Below are positions 33,257 to 44,021 of a stretch of DNA of 64,000 bases, one piece after another. The DNA is from Silene latifolia (Eukaryota; Streptophyta; Magnoliopsida; Caryophyllales; Caryophyllaceae). The position numbers were made by a program, and so were the translations under genes. Position 1 is the first letter of the stretch; every line of letters begins with the position of its first letter. Location of the stretch: positions 39,884,652 to 39,948,651 of the forward strand of contig NC_133536.1 of NCBI RefSeq assembly GCF_048544455.1, in the 5' to 3' direction. Under the pieces are notes generated by a model, which made no database searches, was not told where the DNA came from, and saw nothing but the letters and a program-made list of their open reading frames with translations.

Positions 33257-34040
33257 TCCTGAAACCTGTAACCAATAAATCTAATGAATATAGGGAGTCA
33301 ATTAAAATGAACCCGGGGTAAAGGTTGTAGGAGCTAATGCAAAGGCTTGGGAGACGTCCTGAAGTCGCGAACTTGCCCTACAATTTTGAACCGGTCACAT
33401 GGGGGGGGGGGGGGTATGTCGAGGTCGTATGCGTTGTTTGTTAGTTTGTGTGTAGATGTGATGAAGTATGTGTAATTGTTGGATGTTGGGAGTAGAAAGT
33501 TGAGAATGTGAAAGAAAGATTGATGAGATATATAGAACTGTTGTTGGAATGAGAAGCATGATGCATGTTTACTATGTGGCGTTTAATAACATGATAGAGT
33601 TATTTCGTTGATCGTATGAAGAGTTGTGTAGCATTATATGCTTAGTTATGATATAATGTTGGGATTTATAAAGTTGTTTATAATGTTGGAATCTGATATA
33701 ACATGCGGGTAGCGTTTTTGAGTTAGCATGACTCGATCGAGTGGGACTGACTTGATCGGGTGGGTATTTGACGATTTTGAATCCAGAATCGTGTTTTTGG
33801 GCACTCGATCGAGTACCTCGGGCATTCGATCGAGTAGGGGGTCACTCGATCGAGTAGCCGGGCTACTCGGTCGAGTATGTTAGAAGTCAGAAGGTCTGTT
33901 TTGGGTCTAGAGTCGGGGAACTCGATCGAGTATGTTGGGCACTCGATCGAGTAGCCTGCTACTCGATCGAGTAGGTTAGGGAACTCGATCGAGTATGTCC
34001 TGGGCAGCTTGGTTTCGTGTTTTGAGGTTTTGGTACGTAT
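33257..34040 (+). other. G untranslated leader, first part
   Basis: There is no coding sequence. A G homopolymer of 12 lies near 33402. The palindrome cluster is at 33726-34000. H interrupts the leader at 34046. Confidence 0.8.
33726..34000. repeat. Palindrome cluster in the G leader
   Basis: About nine copies of CTCGATCGAG or one-base variants, near 33729, 33802, 33823, 33843, 33863 (GGTC centre), 33919, 33939, 33959 and 33983. Most are ~20 bp apart, with a longer gap in the middle. Confidence 0.95.
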
Positions 34041-34045
34041 GTTTA

Positions 34046-34756
34046 TGTTTTAGCAGGATTTTCCTGAAAGGATCCGGCTTAATTATAGAGTAGTCAGGGT
34101 ATCTAGTTCTACAAATTAGAAATATAAGTATGAACGGATGACAGAAGAGAATATAATATAAATTGTGTTATTACGTTTTTAATATAGGCTAAATACAAAC
34201 AGGCGCATAAACTCAAACACCAGAGAGAAAATAGAGGATAATTTGTGATATATCTTGATTAATAAGCAAAATGTGTATATCCTTTACAATTGTGTTTCCA
34301 TTCTATTTATACTTCTCAAATGATAACGTTGGATTCATCTTCAACGTTCCCCTCTTTTGTTGGAGCTGTTACCGGATTAATAGGGCACACTCCCTATTAA
34401 CTCGGTTGACTCGTTCTCCTTTGAATATTTCAGCAACTCATCCTCCTCTTGTATGTCCAGGTTCATTGGTAATATAGCTTCGTGATTAGACTTGGTCTTC
34501 CTTGATAATAGGACATGAACATTAATCTTGTTGTAATCGTTAGCCTGCTTTTCAACTCAATCCAGCCTGTCTAGGAGTATTACCAGGCTACTCTGTGCTT
34601 ACCATCAAGCCTTTCTGCCAGGATTTAGTAGCCTTCTTGTTGTGATGTTCTTTAACGGCTTTATAGTAGTAAGACTTGTCCGGTCCTAGGTTGCCTTAAT
34701 CAGCCTAGTAGGGTCGGGCTAGGCTATGATAAGACCAGGCTAAACTGGGCCTAACA
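34046..34756 (-). repeat. H 3' LTR
   Basis: A 711 bp repeat, TGTTTTAGC...CCTAACA. The three differences from 43276-43986 are near 34563, 34703 and 34731. Confidence 0.96.
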
Positions 34757-34770
34757 ATTGCCTCTTGACA
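34757..34770 (-). other. H polypurine tract
   Basis: Minus-strand GTCAAGAGGCAAT directly precedes the 3' LTR. It is weaker than the tracts of the other elements. Confidence 0.6.
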
Positions 34771-34952
34771 TTTTACCCATGCTGGATCTGGCCAGGGGTG
34801 AGATGTCAACTTTACCGGGTTAAACAATAAGAAGAGTCATATTTATTCAGTGACTCTTAGACTCCTACTTACCGTTGAACACTGTAACGGCTAAGTGATG
34901 TCATGCTGACAGTTTTGCAATTCCTAGGTTTTTCATGCCGTTATACATCTCC

Positions 34953-34960
34953 TATAAATA
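34953..34960 (+). promoter_or_regulatory. TATA box of the H antisense gene
   Basis: TATAAATA lies 166 bp before the antisense gene's ATG, on the strand opposite to gag-pol, and ~200 bp inside the 3' LTR. Confidence 0.6.
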
Positions 34961-35118
34961 CGGTATTTGATGCGGGGTTGTTCTTTACCAAATTTCCTCC
35001 ACTTTCTTTGCTAAATATTCTTCTGAAATTCTCCTCTATTTCCCAGGAACCTTGTTCTGCTAATTTATACTTCCTCAATAATTTCAATTTCATCACAATA
35101 AATCGAACATTCAGAGAT

Positions 35119-37214
35119 ATGGGAGCCAAGAAACGTCCTGCATCCCAGAAAGCTGCTGCTGCTGTTGAGCCTGAACCCACAGACATCCAAGAGGAAGAGG
35201 TGAGGGAAATTGATCCTCCTGCTCGTGCTGTGGCTTTCAAGTATCAGGATTCTGTTTTTACTGCTCTTCAATCTCTGGATTCTTCTTTCCCTGAGGAAAA
35301 CTTACTAAAAACAAACTATGACAAGATTCTAAGGGAGAAGAAAATAATTCTGAATCAACCGAGGTATGGATCCTCGAGTCTTGTCCGGTCGGGCTAATCG
35401 GGTATCACCGACTGGTTCTCAGTATTTTTGAATGGGCGTTCAAAGCAGGCTGTAAGTTACCTTTTACTCCCTTAATGATTGACACCATTCGTGCTATGGA
35501 GGTGTCACCTTTTCAGATTATGCCAATGGTTTGGAAACTTGTCCATTCTATTGAAAATTTATGTGCTAAACATAATCTTGTAATTACTATTAATGATATC
35601 AAGGCAGTATATCATATGAAAAATCCTGTTGATGGTCGCTTTAATTTGAGAATAAAATCGAAAATGTCTCCATTAATTACTAACCTGGACTCCGGAGATG
35701 ATAAAAATTGGGCAAAGACTTTCCTGTTTGTCCTGACCGAGACTCGGGATCGGGCTTTGATTATCGAGATATCCTCCTTGAGAGTGGTAGGTTCCTTGTA
35801 CTTTTTATTTTGCAATATATATATTACATGAAATTAATGGATTTTGATTCTTACCTGTGTAATTTTGACGGTTTTTGCAGCTCCTGATTGGAGTTGTGAT
35901 CCTCTTGATGAGGAAGCTATTTCCAGGATAGAGGCTTTCCTTGCTATTCCCGAGGAGGATAGGACCTGGCCAGCTAGTTTGGGCGGGAGTTGTTGCCCCG
36001 GTATATGAAGACCAAGCCGATCGGGGTCGAGTACCCAAAGGCAAGCCTAGTTCTCTTTGCTCTTTCCTGTACGTCTTCGTATGCTTTTATGTTGGCCGTT
36101 ATCTTCCTGTCGTTCTTTGTTTTGATACTCACGTATATTTTTATATATTCAGTATTTAGGTCTTCTAGGCTGGCCAGCTTTTCGCAAAGGATTTGAAGGT
36201 CGGGGTGGCTAGGATTGCTTTGAACATCCCAAGAGCCGGAGGCTAGTGGGAGTGACAAAACGCTTGATATCCTGGTTTCGATGTTCACCTCCTCAAGATC
36301 CACCTGGGTAATGTCACCGGAGATCGTCCATGCTCAAAAAAGAAAGAGGGAAGATGTTATCCTGGAAGAGGAGGAAGGAGAGAGACAGCCTATCCCGCTC
36401 GGCCAATCGGGAGTATAAAGCAAGTGCCGCTAGGATTGATGACATGGATGATGCCCGGGCTCGGATAGATGAGTTTTCCGCAAAGATGAGCGACCAGCTA
36501 TTGTCTGCTAGTACCCTTGAGTCGTCTACCGAGTGGTTTCTATTCGACTTCTCTTGTAACAAGGGTCACTTGAACTTGCTTCCCAGGCTAGGGAGGTTAG
36601 TTGTAAAGGGATATTTTTAATTGTTCATGTGCTTTTTGTTTTGCCTTGTATTTGGCTGATTGATTTTGTATGTATGTAGGGGTTGGATGCCGGGTTGGCT
36701 CGCTTGTCGGCTTAGGGACGCCTGAGCCGGGGTTTCTAGTTTGGAGGAAAAACTGGATAAACTTAATCGTGACCTGCACACATCCAGGGGTAATGAAGTA
36801 GTACTTCAATCTCGGTTGGGGACAGGGAGTCAACCAGGGTGCTATAGTTTGTGAGGTGGTCGAAAAATGCTTGAGAAGGTCTGTCGGTGAGTTGGAGGCC
36901 GAGAAGCGGGCAATACAGATCGATTGAGAAAGAATGAGGAGCTTGCTGCTGAAAAGGAATTGGTGGAGGCGAGGTTGGTGATCTTTGCTCAATACTTCTT
37001 CGGGAAAGGCCGGGTTGATGCTATGAGGGATCCAGAATCTGACCGGGCTAATTGGAATCCTGACCGGGATGAGATAGCTTTGGACGCTCAGTATCCTGAT
37101 TTGGCCAGTATGGGTCAAGAAGAAGAAGTGGATTCTCCTCCTTCCAAGGCAAAGTCTAGTGACCAGGAAATGGCGGATGGTTGTGAGTCGGTTACTGGCT
37201 CAAAAATAACTTAG
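35119..37214 (+). pseudogene. H antisense gene (Retand-type aORF; PF04195-like protein)
   Basis: The gene runs opposite to gag-pol. It opens at ATG 35119 (MGAKKRPASQKAAA), with an acidic and Ala-rich N-terminus. A frame change near 35385 leads to a globular part (IFEWAFKAGCKLPFTPLMID, then EVSPFQIMPMVWKLVHSIEN). That pattern fits the plant family called putative gypsy-type transposon (Pfam PF04195). A canonical intron follows, GT near 35787 to TTTTTGCAG ending at 35880. The exon CTCCTGATTGGAGTTGTGAT continues, and a second intron may start near 36070. The 3' part is coiled-coil-like and charged (NEELAAEKELVEARL), ending in an acidic Ser-rich tail at 37214. Its role in the element is unknown. 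Frame breaks suggest this copy is dead. Confidence 0.7.
35787..35880 (+). other. Intron in the H antisense gene
   Basis: About 94 bp, T-rich, with a GT start and a TTTTTGCAG end. It separates two coding-like exons. Confidence 0.6.
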
Positions 37215-37908
37215 TTTTGTTTTTCTTTTTGGTTTTGGTCTGTCCAGGGGGAATGTCCCTGGAATGAATATTTAGAAACATTTTTTGGCCCATCCAGAGG
37301 GGATGTCCCTGGAATGGATGGTTATAAGGTGTGTGGTAAGGCCAATTATTTTGGATGAATAAATATTTGGTCTTTGTTTCTGTTTGTGTTCTGACAAGGT
37401 ACTTTTGTGATGTTGGATTTGTACTGGATCTGACCAGTTTGCGTTTTTTATTTTTGACTGGATCGGGCCAGTTTTTGTGCTGGATCTGGCCAGTCTTTAT
37501 TATATATTATGGGTGGGGTTGTTGCCTGTCTGGAGGGCTTACGTCCCTTGCCTGTCTGGAGGGCTTATGACCGATCTATGTTTATACAAGTCAGGAAGGA
37601 GTTTTCCAGATTTGTATGTTTAAGTGGAGCTCAATATTTAAGGCCTGTTTTCCAACTGAAATTTGGATATCAGTTGGATATTTGATGGGGGTGGCCCCCA
37701 ATCTTTAAGATTTGTTTTAAAAATGCAATATGTAAAACAAGTATTGAAGATTTCACTAAGTAAATATGAGAATATAGATAAGTACTTGGGCATATAATTT
37801 GAAGAAGTCATATACGGCATTTATTCATATAATTGCAAGTATCATACATGTAGTTTCTAGGCAAGAAATGTCAAGGTGAAGAATTATACCTGGATTGAGA
37901 GATGTATT
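37215..37908. other. Noncoding spacer between the H antisense gene and integrase
   Basis: Repeats of CCAGNNGGGATGTCCCTGG-like and GGATCTGGCCAG-like phrases occur at 37240-37500, and TGCCTGTCTGGAGGGCTTA occurs twice at 37525-37570. No protein is recognised. It may contain the 3' ends of both convergent transcripts. Confidence 0.5.
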
Positions 37909-38980
37909 TTATATGTGAAATAGTTTTAAATGTGCAATATTCCAAGCTCTTGGGATCATTTCGCCGTCTAGGGTTTGTAATCTATAGGCTCCCTGGCCGA
38001 CTATTGAATCAATCAGATAGGGACCTTCCCAGGTTGGGGCCAATTTGCCAGCATTCTTTTCTTTTGTGTCTTGAGGACAAGATCTCCTACCCTGAATACC
38101 CTGGCTTTGACAGTCTTGTTGTAGCTTCTCGCAACTCTTTGTTTGATATCTTGCTAATCGATGCTTCTTTGCATCTCTTAGCTCTTCTGTTAAGTCCAGG
38201 CTATCCTCCATTAGAGGTATATTGTTTGTTGTTGTGTTCGGGTTGCATCCGGGTGATGAAATGTCCACCTCAGTAGGGATTATCGCTTCACATCCATAGA
38301 CCAAGGAGTAGGGGTTTGGCCAGGTGGATGTTTTAGGCGTGGTTCACACCCAAAGGACCGGGGGAGCTCTTGACCCATCTACCTTTTCTTCTTTCCAACT
38401 TTTTCTTTATGCAGCTGATTACCACTTTATTACTGGATTCTGCCTGACCGTTGGCTTTTGGATATCCTAGTGTGGATGTTACCAGTTGATGTTCCATTGA
38501 GCACGAAAGGCTCGCTTGTTCTTTTTCCCACAAATTGTGTGCCATTGTCGCATACTATTTCGGAGGGGATGCCATATCTACATATGATGTTGTGTTTGAT
38601 GAATGCTATGACATCCTTCTCCTTGACTTGCCTGTATGATTCAAACCTATCCACTTGGAGAAGTAATCAGTCATTGCTAGCATGAAAACTTTCTGTCCGG
38701 GTGCTTGAGGTAGTTTTCCTACTATATCCATGCCCCACTTCATAAATGGCCAGGGTGCGGATACGGAATGTAGCTCCTCGGATGGCTAATGGATGTATGG
38801 TCCATGAATCTGACAAGCTTTGCATTTAGAGCTAAAATCCAGGCAGTCAGCTCTCAGGGTAGGCCAATAATAACCTGTTCTGAGTACTTTGCTTGCCAGG
38901 CTTCTTCCACCTTTATGATTTCCACAGATCCTTCATGGATTTACGATAGTATCTGCTCGCTTCTTGTGGTTCCAGGCATC
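37909..38980 (-). pseudogene. H integrase
   Basis: The zinc domain is readable near 38960-38790 (GGRSLASKVLRTGYYWP, then CKACQIHG). The core has MTDYFSKW (first Asp) near 38670 and CDNGTQFVGK (second Asp) near 38570. The third catalytic region is in a shifted frame near 38450 (YPKANGQAESSNK). The C-terminal domain from 38304 has MVYGCEAIIPTEVD and WEGPYLIDSIVGQGAYRL and stops at 37909. At least three frame changes split it. Confidence 0.88.
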
Positions 38981-39777
38981 CGAGGTACGGCGGCTGCGAT
39001 TTCTTAAAAAGCACGTTGTCAATAATAGTATATGAAGCAGCTTTTATTTTTAGTGCTCTGGCATCTTGCTTATTTAAGGGAAGGATTCCCTGTTGTAGCC
39101 AGTCATAGTAAGGTTTTGTCCAAGAATTAGCAATGTAGATTGGGAAACTCTCATCTTGTTTATTTATTGCAGGTTCTAATAAATGCACGATGGGTATTTT
39201 GTCGAAGTCAAGGGGACTAAAGTTGGATCCTAGGCCGGCTAGAGCATCGGCCTGGGTATTCAAATCCCTGGGAATTTGGTCAATATTAAAATTTCGAAAT
39301 TTTCCTTTTAAAATTTGGACAACGTCCAGATAAAGCATCATTTTGGAGTCTTTTGCAGTATATATCCCATTTACTTGGTTGGAGATAAGAAGGGAATCAG
39401 TACGTACCTTTAGGTTTTGCACACCAAGGTCAATACATACCTTTAATCCGGCTATCGTGGCTTCATATTCTCGCCTCATTGTTGGTAGCCTCAAACACAC
39501 TTATAGCCTGTACTATCTTATCCCCCTGTGGCGATTTTAGTACTAACCCCAGTCCTGTGCCCCTCATGTTGGCTGCACCATCGACGAATAGGGTCCATTC
39601 TAGGTCTGTTTGGTCGCTGGTCAGTTTATTCACTTCTTTTATTAGGTCGGGTTCTAGGGTCGGACTAAAATCAACCACAAAATCAGCTAATGCTTGTGAC
39701 TTAATTGCTGTCCTTGGTTCAAATGTTATATTGTATGTGCTTAGCCGGGGTGACCATTTGCACATTCGTCCTGACAA
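38913..39777 (-). pseudogene. H second RNase H (archaeal type) and linker
   Basis: WTLFVDGAANMRGTGLGLVL near 39590 carries the first catalytic Asp. ATNNEA near 39475 carries a Glu, and a frame change there continues as YEATIAGLKVCIDLGV and VRTDSLLISNQVNG. The tail PRDLNTQADALAGLG has the final Asp. This additional RNase H between the Ty3-type RNase H and integrase is a hallmark of the Tat lineage. The linker to the integrase zinc domain follows. Confidence 0.87.
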
Positions 39778-39787
39778 TTCTGATTTC

Positions 39788-41120
39788 CTAAGTACGGACT
39801 TGATAGGAGATTGGTTCGACTATTATAGGGTGACTTTCAAAATATGGTCTTAATTTTGTGCAACTCATAATTAAAGCTAAAACATATTTTTCAAGTAGGC
39901 CATACCGATCTCTGCGTCCGATGAGACTTTTACTTACATAATAGACAGTCTTGTTTGTCCGTCTGCTTCTTTGACCAGGACTCGCACCGACAAGAGATTC
40001 TGTGGATCGATGGTATACTTGTCGGGGGTTCATCTTTGATTGGTTTTGCCAGCAGGGGAGGAGAGGATAGATATATCTTTAGGTCTTCAAAGGCGGTCTG
40101 ATGATAAGGGGTCCATTGAAAGTCCTTGTTTTTCCTTAGTAGGTTATAGAATGATTTGCACCTCTCTGATGATCTTGAAATGAACCTGTTCAGGGCCGCT
40201 ATTCTTCCAGTTAGTTTTTGTATGTCTTTGACTGTCTTTGGTGGTTCTAGCTCCAGAATAGCTTTGATCTGTTCAGGGCTGGCTTCTATTCCTCTTTTTG
40301 TCACCATGTAGCCCAGGAACTTGCCTGCTGAGACTCCGAAGTGGCATTTTTGTGGGTTGAGCTTCATATTGAATTTCTCCAGTATTTGAAAGGCTACTTC
40401 CAGGTCTTTGACGTGGTCTTCTGCCTTTTTTGACTTGACTACCATGTCATCTATATAGACTTCCATGGTGTCTCCTATCTGGTCTTTGAACATCATGTTG
40501 ACTAGCCTTTGGTAGGTTGCACCTGCATTTTTTAATCCAAAGGGCATAGCAGTATAACAATATATACCTCTTTCCGTGATGAAAGCTGTGCTTTCCTGGT
40601 CTGCTGGATGCATTTTTATCCGATTAAATCCGCTGGAGGCATCCATGAATGTTAACATTTCGTGGCCTGCAGTGGCATCTACCATTGCATCGATGTGTGG
40701 CAGGGGAAATGGATCTTTTGGGCAGGTTTTGTTCAAGTCGGTGTAGTCTACACAGACTCTCCATTTGCCATTTTTGTTTTGGACGACTACTACGTTTGCA
40801 AGCCAGTCAGGGTACATTACTTCCCTGATCATTCCCATGTCTAGTAGCTTGTCAACTTCTTGGTTGATGATTTCATGCCTCTCTGCAGTGAATTTCCTTC
40901 TCTTTTGCTGTACAAGCTTAAAGGATTTGTCAATATTTAACTTATGAGTAATAACATCAGCATCTATACCAGTCATATCAAAATGTGACCAAGCAAAACA
41001 AGACATTTTAGTTTTGAGAAAGCTGACCAGATTTGGTCTGATTGAGTCGGGTGTGTCTGACCCTACGAGTACTTTCCTGTCAGGGAATTCTGGATCTAAT
41101 ATGACTTCTCCTGTTTCCAT
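39788..41120 (-). pseudogene. H reverse transcriptase and Ty3-type RNase H
   Basis: A frame of 396 codons from 41120 contains the reverse transcriptase: NVVVVQNKNGKWRVCVDYTD, FMDASSGFNRIKM, the MPFGLKNAGATYQRLVN motif and the YIDD active site near 40455-40466. The connection domain (NPQKCHFGV, FLGYMVTKRGIEASPEQI) follows. The RNase H domain begins at FEDLKIYLSSPPLLAKP, and a frame change near 40035 passes it to another frame (39788-40033, with VYYVSKSL and EKYVLALI). The TAG at 41166-41168 separates it from the protease frame. Confidence 0.93.
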
Positions 41121-41165
41121 CTGTGATTGTGCTATATATTCTTCCCTGACAGGTGACTTTAATTG

Positions 41166-41620
41166 CTATGCAAGGGACTTACCTGACTTTGAGGGTTTCA
41201 AAGCCTGAGTGTAACATTCCTGAGCCGTCCTTTGTTCTCCTCTGATGGTGGTTATCCCCCATTCTGTTGGAATTTTCACGCATTGATGGCATGTTGATGG
41301 GATTGCTTTGACATTGTGGATCCATGGTCTGCCCAGGATTACATTATACGAGGATAGGCAATCCATTACTCCAAATCTCTCATATGAAGCCACGCCTTCC
41401 ACATAGGTAGGCAGGCTGATTTCTCCCAAGGTGTTCTTTGTTTCTCCACTGAATCCAACCAGGACGCTGGATTTCTTGATGATCTTCCCTTCGTCTATCT
41501 TCATAGCTTTAAGGACGTCAAGCATCACCAGGTTGATTGAACGCCTCCGTCTATCGTGATTCTTGACACCTTTGTTGTGCCGATTTGCATGGTGATTACC
41601 AGTGTCATGGTGTAGATCGA
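41166..41620 (-). pseudogene. H protease
   Basis: The Tat-type protease core is readable: LVGFSGETKNTLGEISLPTY, then FGVMDCLSSYNVILGRPWIH. The active-site D-G-G lies at 41543-41551 but in a different frame, joined to MTLVITMQIGTTKVS. The protease frame ends at an in-frame TAG (41166-41168) just before the reverse-transcriptase section. Confidence 0.85.
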
Positions 41621-41877
41621 TATTCCTTGCGATCCGAGTCATCAAAGGTAATAGCAGACAATGACTTGGGCCTGGGAGGAGGTTGGAGTCCGGATTCCCT
41701 GGATATTCTTTTGGCGGTGAGCCGGTCGGACCACGATTTCGATCCTCCATTTATGAATTTGACTTCATAGATGGGGGAGGAGGAGGAGGGTCTCTGCTTT
41801 TGCTTCCGGGTCTCTCTTGTTTTGTCCTTCATCTTTGTTCTTTGGTCACTGGATTATGTCTTTCAAGTAGCCTTTCT

Positions 41878-43200
41878 TTAGAAGATATGCCACCTGTTTC
41901 TGAGTTGGATGCATTCTTCTCGTGGTGTGTCCGATGTCCCGATGGAAGTCACACCATCTTGTTGGATCTTTCCTGGGGTTATCGATTTCTTTGGCCATCT
42001 AACTGTATCTCCCAGGTTTTCCAGGCGTTTGATTAATCCTGCAGTATTAATAGAGAAGTTATATTCAGGAATAGTTGGGAGGTTAGAAAGGTTACCTTTA
42101 TGTTCTTGTGCCATATTGACTTCAGATCGTTCAGGCCTGGAATAGGGTGCTGATCTGGGATTGCTTCCTTTCTGGTAGGAACTTTTCCATTTAGTGTGTC
42201 CATAGCCTTGCTTTCCTCCGGACGAGTTCGTTCTGAAGTTGAGGTCTTCTTCCAATCTGACATGCTCTAAAGCGATGGATTGAACAGTGGCAAAGGTTGG
42301 ACATGCTTTCTTGGTCAGATCTGCATAGATGTCACTGTCAAGCAGGACTCCTTGCCTGAATGCTTCTACCGCTGTTTCTTCATCGCATCTGGGAATGGCC
42401 ACCTTTTCTTTGACAAATCTGGCCAGGAATTCTTTGAGAGATTCTTCAGGAAGTTGCTTTATCCTGAACAGGTTACTGGGTCTCTTGGCCATATCTCTGC
42501 TACTTGCGAATTGTTGATTGAAGGCATTGATCAATTCTGCAAAATTCTTGATACCTCCATTTGGGAGATTGATGAACCATTGTAATGCTGCTCCGGTCAG
42601 GGTTGTACCAAAGCCTTTGCACATGCAGACTTGCCTGAGTTCACTGGGTATTGAGGCAGCCAACATTTTTTGTTTGAATATGGCAACATGATTTTGTGAA
42701 TCAGAGGTTCCATCATAAGTTCTCATGGATGGAACAGTAAATTTCTTGGGGAGATCAATCTTTGCAATTTCATCTGCAAAGGGTGAATCTGCAAAGCTGT
42801 CAACTTCTACTTCAGCCACAGGGTCTGGCACTCCGGGTATATTTTCTATTTTGTTGTGGAGTTTTGGATTTCTGAAGCATAGCCATCATTATTGCTTTGC
42901 TTCATTTTGTTTGTTTCATCATTGGGAATGGTTGGGGTGCTTGGATAATGTGTCCTTCTCCGGGGTTCCAAAATTAGAGAAGTCAATGTTTTTAATAATG
43001 GATGAGAATGGGGTTCCTGGTTCGAATCTGGTCTTGGAGCCCGAAGCCTGATTTTCCAATTTCTTCTTCAGGCTAGACTCAGATTCCTTCAGCCTATTGA
43101 TTTCTGCTTCAGCCTGAGCTGCCTTCTCTTGGATTGTTTCCAATTCTTTGATCTTGGCCAGGGCAGCCGCTAATTGTTGTTCTACGGTGAGTTCCACCAT
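41878..43200 (-). pseudogene. H gag
   Basis: It starts at ATG 43200, only ~55 bp past the primer site. The N-terminal 90 residues are a predicted coiled coil (VEQQLAAALAKIKELETIQE). Two frame changes lie between about 42935 and 42835. The gag core then reads KFTVPSMRTYDGTSDSQNHV, ALQWFINLPNGGIKNFAELI and LKEFLARFVKEKVAIPRC, a typical plant retrotransposon gag. Remnants of the gag C-terminus reach 41878. No zinc knuckle was found. Confidence 0.88.
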
Positions 43201-43255
43201 TTTTGTGTGTGAATATTAAATGATGAAGGGAATTTTATTGGTTGAAGAACTAGAT

Positions 43256-43273
43256 ACCCCACGGTGGGCGCCA
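43256..43273 (-). other. H primer binding site
   Basis: Minus strand, two bases from the LTR: TGGCGCCCACCGTGGGG. This form is common in Tat-lineage plant elements. The matching tRNA is not assigned here. Confidence 0.75.
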
Positions 43274-43275
43274 AT

Positions 43276-43986
43276 TGTTTTAGCAGGATTTTCCTGAAAG
43301 GATCCGGCTTAATTATAGAGTAGTCAGGGTATCTAGTTCTACAAATTAGAAATATAAGTATGAACGGATGACAGAAGAGAATATAATATAAATTGTGTTA
43401 TTACGTTTTTAATATAGGCTAAATACAAACAGGCGCATAAACTCAAACACCAGAGAGAAAATAGAGGATAATTTGTGATATATCTTGATTAATAAGCAAA
43501 ATGTGTATATCCTTTACAATTGTGTTTCCATTCTATTTATACTTCTCAAATGATAACGTTGGATTCATCTTCAACGTTCCCCTCTTTTGTTGGAGCTGTT
43601 ACCGGATTAATAGGGCACACTCCCTATTAACTCGGTTGACTCGTTCTCCTTTGAATATTTCAGCAACTCATCCTCCTCTTGTATGTCCAGGTTCATTGGT
43701 AATATAGCTTCGTGATTAGACTTGGTCTTCCTTGATAATAGGACATGAACATTAATCTTGTTGTAATCGTTAGCCTGCTTTTCAACTCAATCCCGCCTGT
43801 CTAGGAGTATTACCAGGCTACTCTGTGCTTACCATCAAGCCTTTCTGCCAGGATTTAGTAGCCTTCTTGTTGTGATGTTCTTTAACGGCTTTATAGTAGT
43901 AAGACTTGTCCGGTCCTAGGTTGCCTTAATCACCCTAGTAGGGTCGGGCTAGGCTATGATCAGACCAGGCTAAACTGGGCCTAACA
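43276..43986 (-). repeat. H 5' LTR
   Basis: A 711 bp LTR with a minus-strand TATA box (TATAAATA, near 43534-43541). It is flanked outside by GTTTA (43987-43991). Confidence 0.96.
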
Positions 43987-43991
43987 GTTTA

Positions 43992-44021
43992 TATCCACCC
44001 CTTTTCTGATATAGTTTCAAG
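43992..44021 (+). other. G leader, last part
   Basis: Thirty bases of G leader resume after H's target duplication and lead to the gag ATG at 44022. Confidence 0.8.

Larger units (their letters stand above)
34046..43986 (-). mobile_element. H: Tat/Retand-type Ty3/Gypsy element with antisense gene
   Basis: Two 711 bp LTRs (34046-34756, 43276-43986) differ at only three positions by eye, and the TSD is GTTTA (34041-34045, 43987-43991). On the minus strand come gag, protease, reverse transcriptase, RNase H, a second (archaeal-type) RNase H and integrase, a set characteristic of the Tat lineage. On the plus strand, between pol and the 3' LTR, is a separate antisense gene, as known for Retand-type elements. 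Many frame breaks coexist with nearly identical LTRs. H lies within the leader of G. Confidence 0.95.

Noticed and set aside
31914..34000. Palindromic repeats ~20 bp apart resembling a CRISPR array
   Set aside because: Spacers are too short and irregular, the host DNA is plant retrotransposon LTR and leader, and there are no cas genes.
34271..34477. 68-codon frame present identically at 43501-43707
   Set aside because: It is LTR sequence of H duplicated in both LTRs, in the antisense direction; no evidence for a protein.
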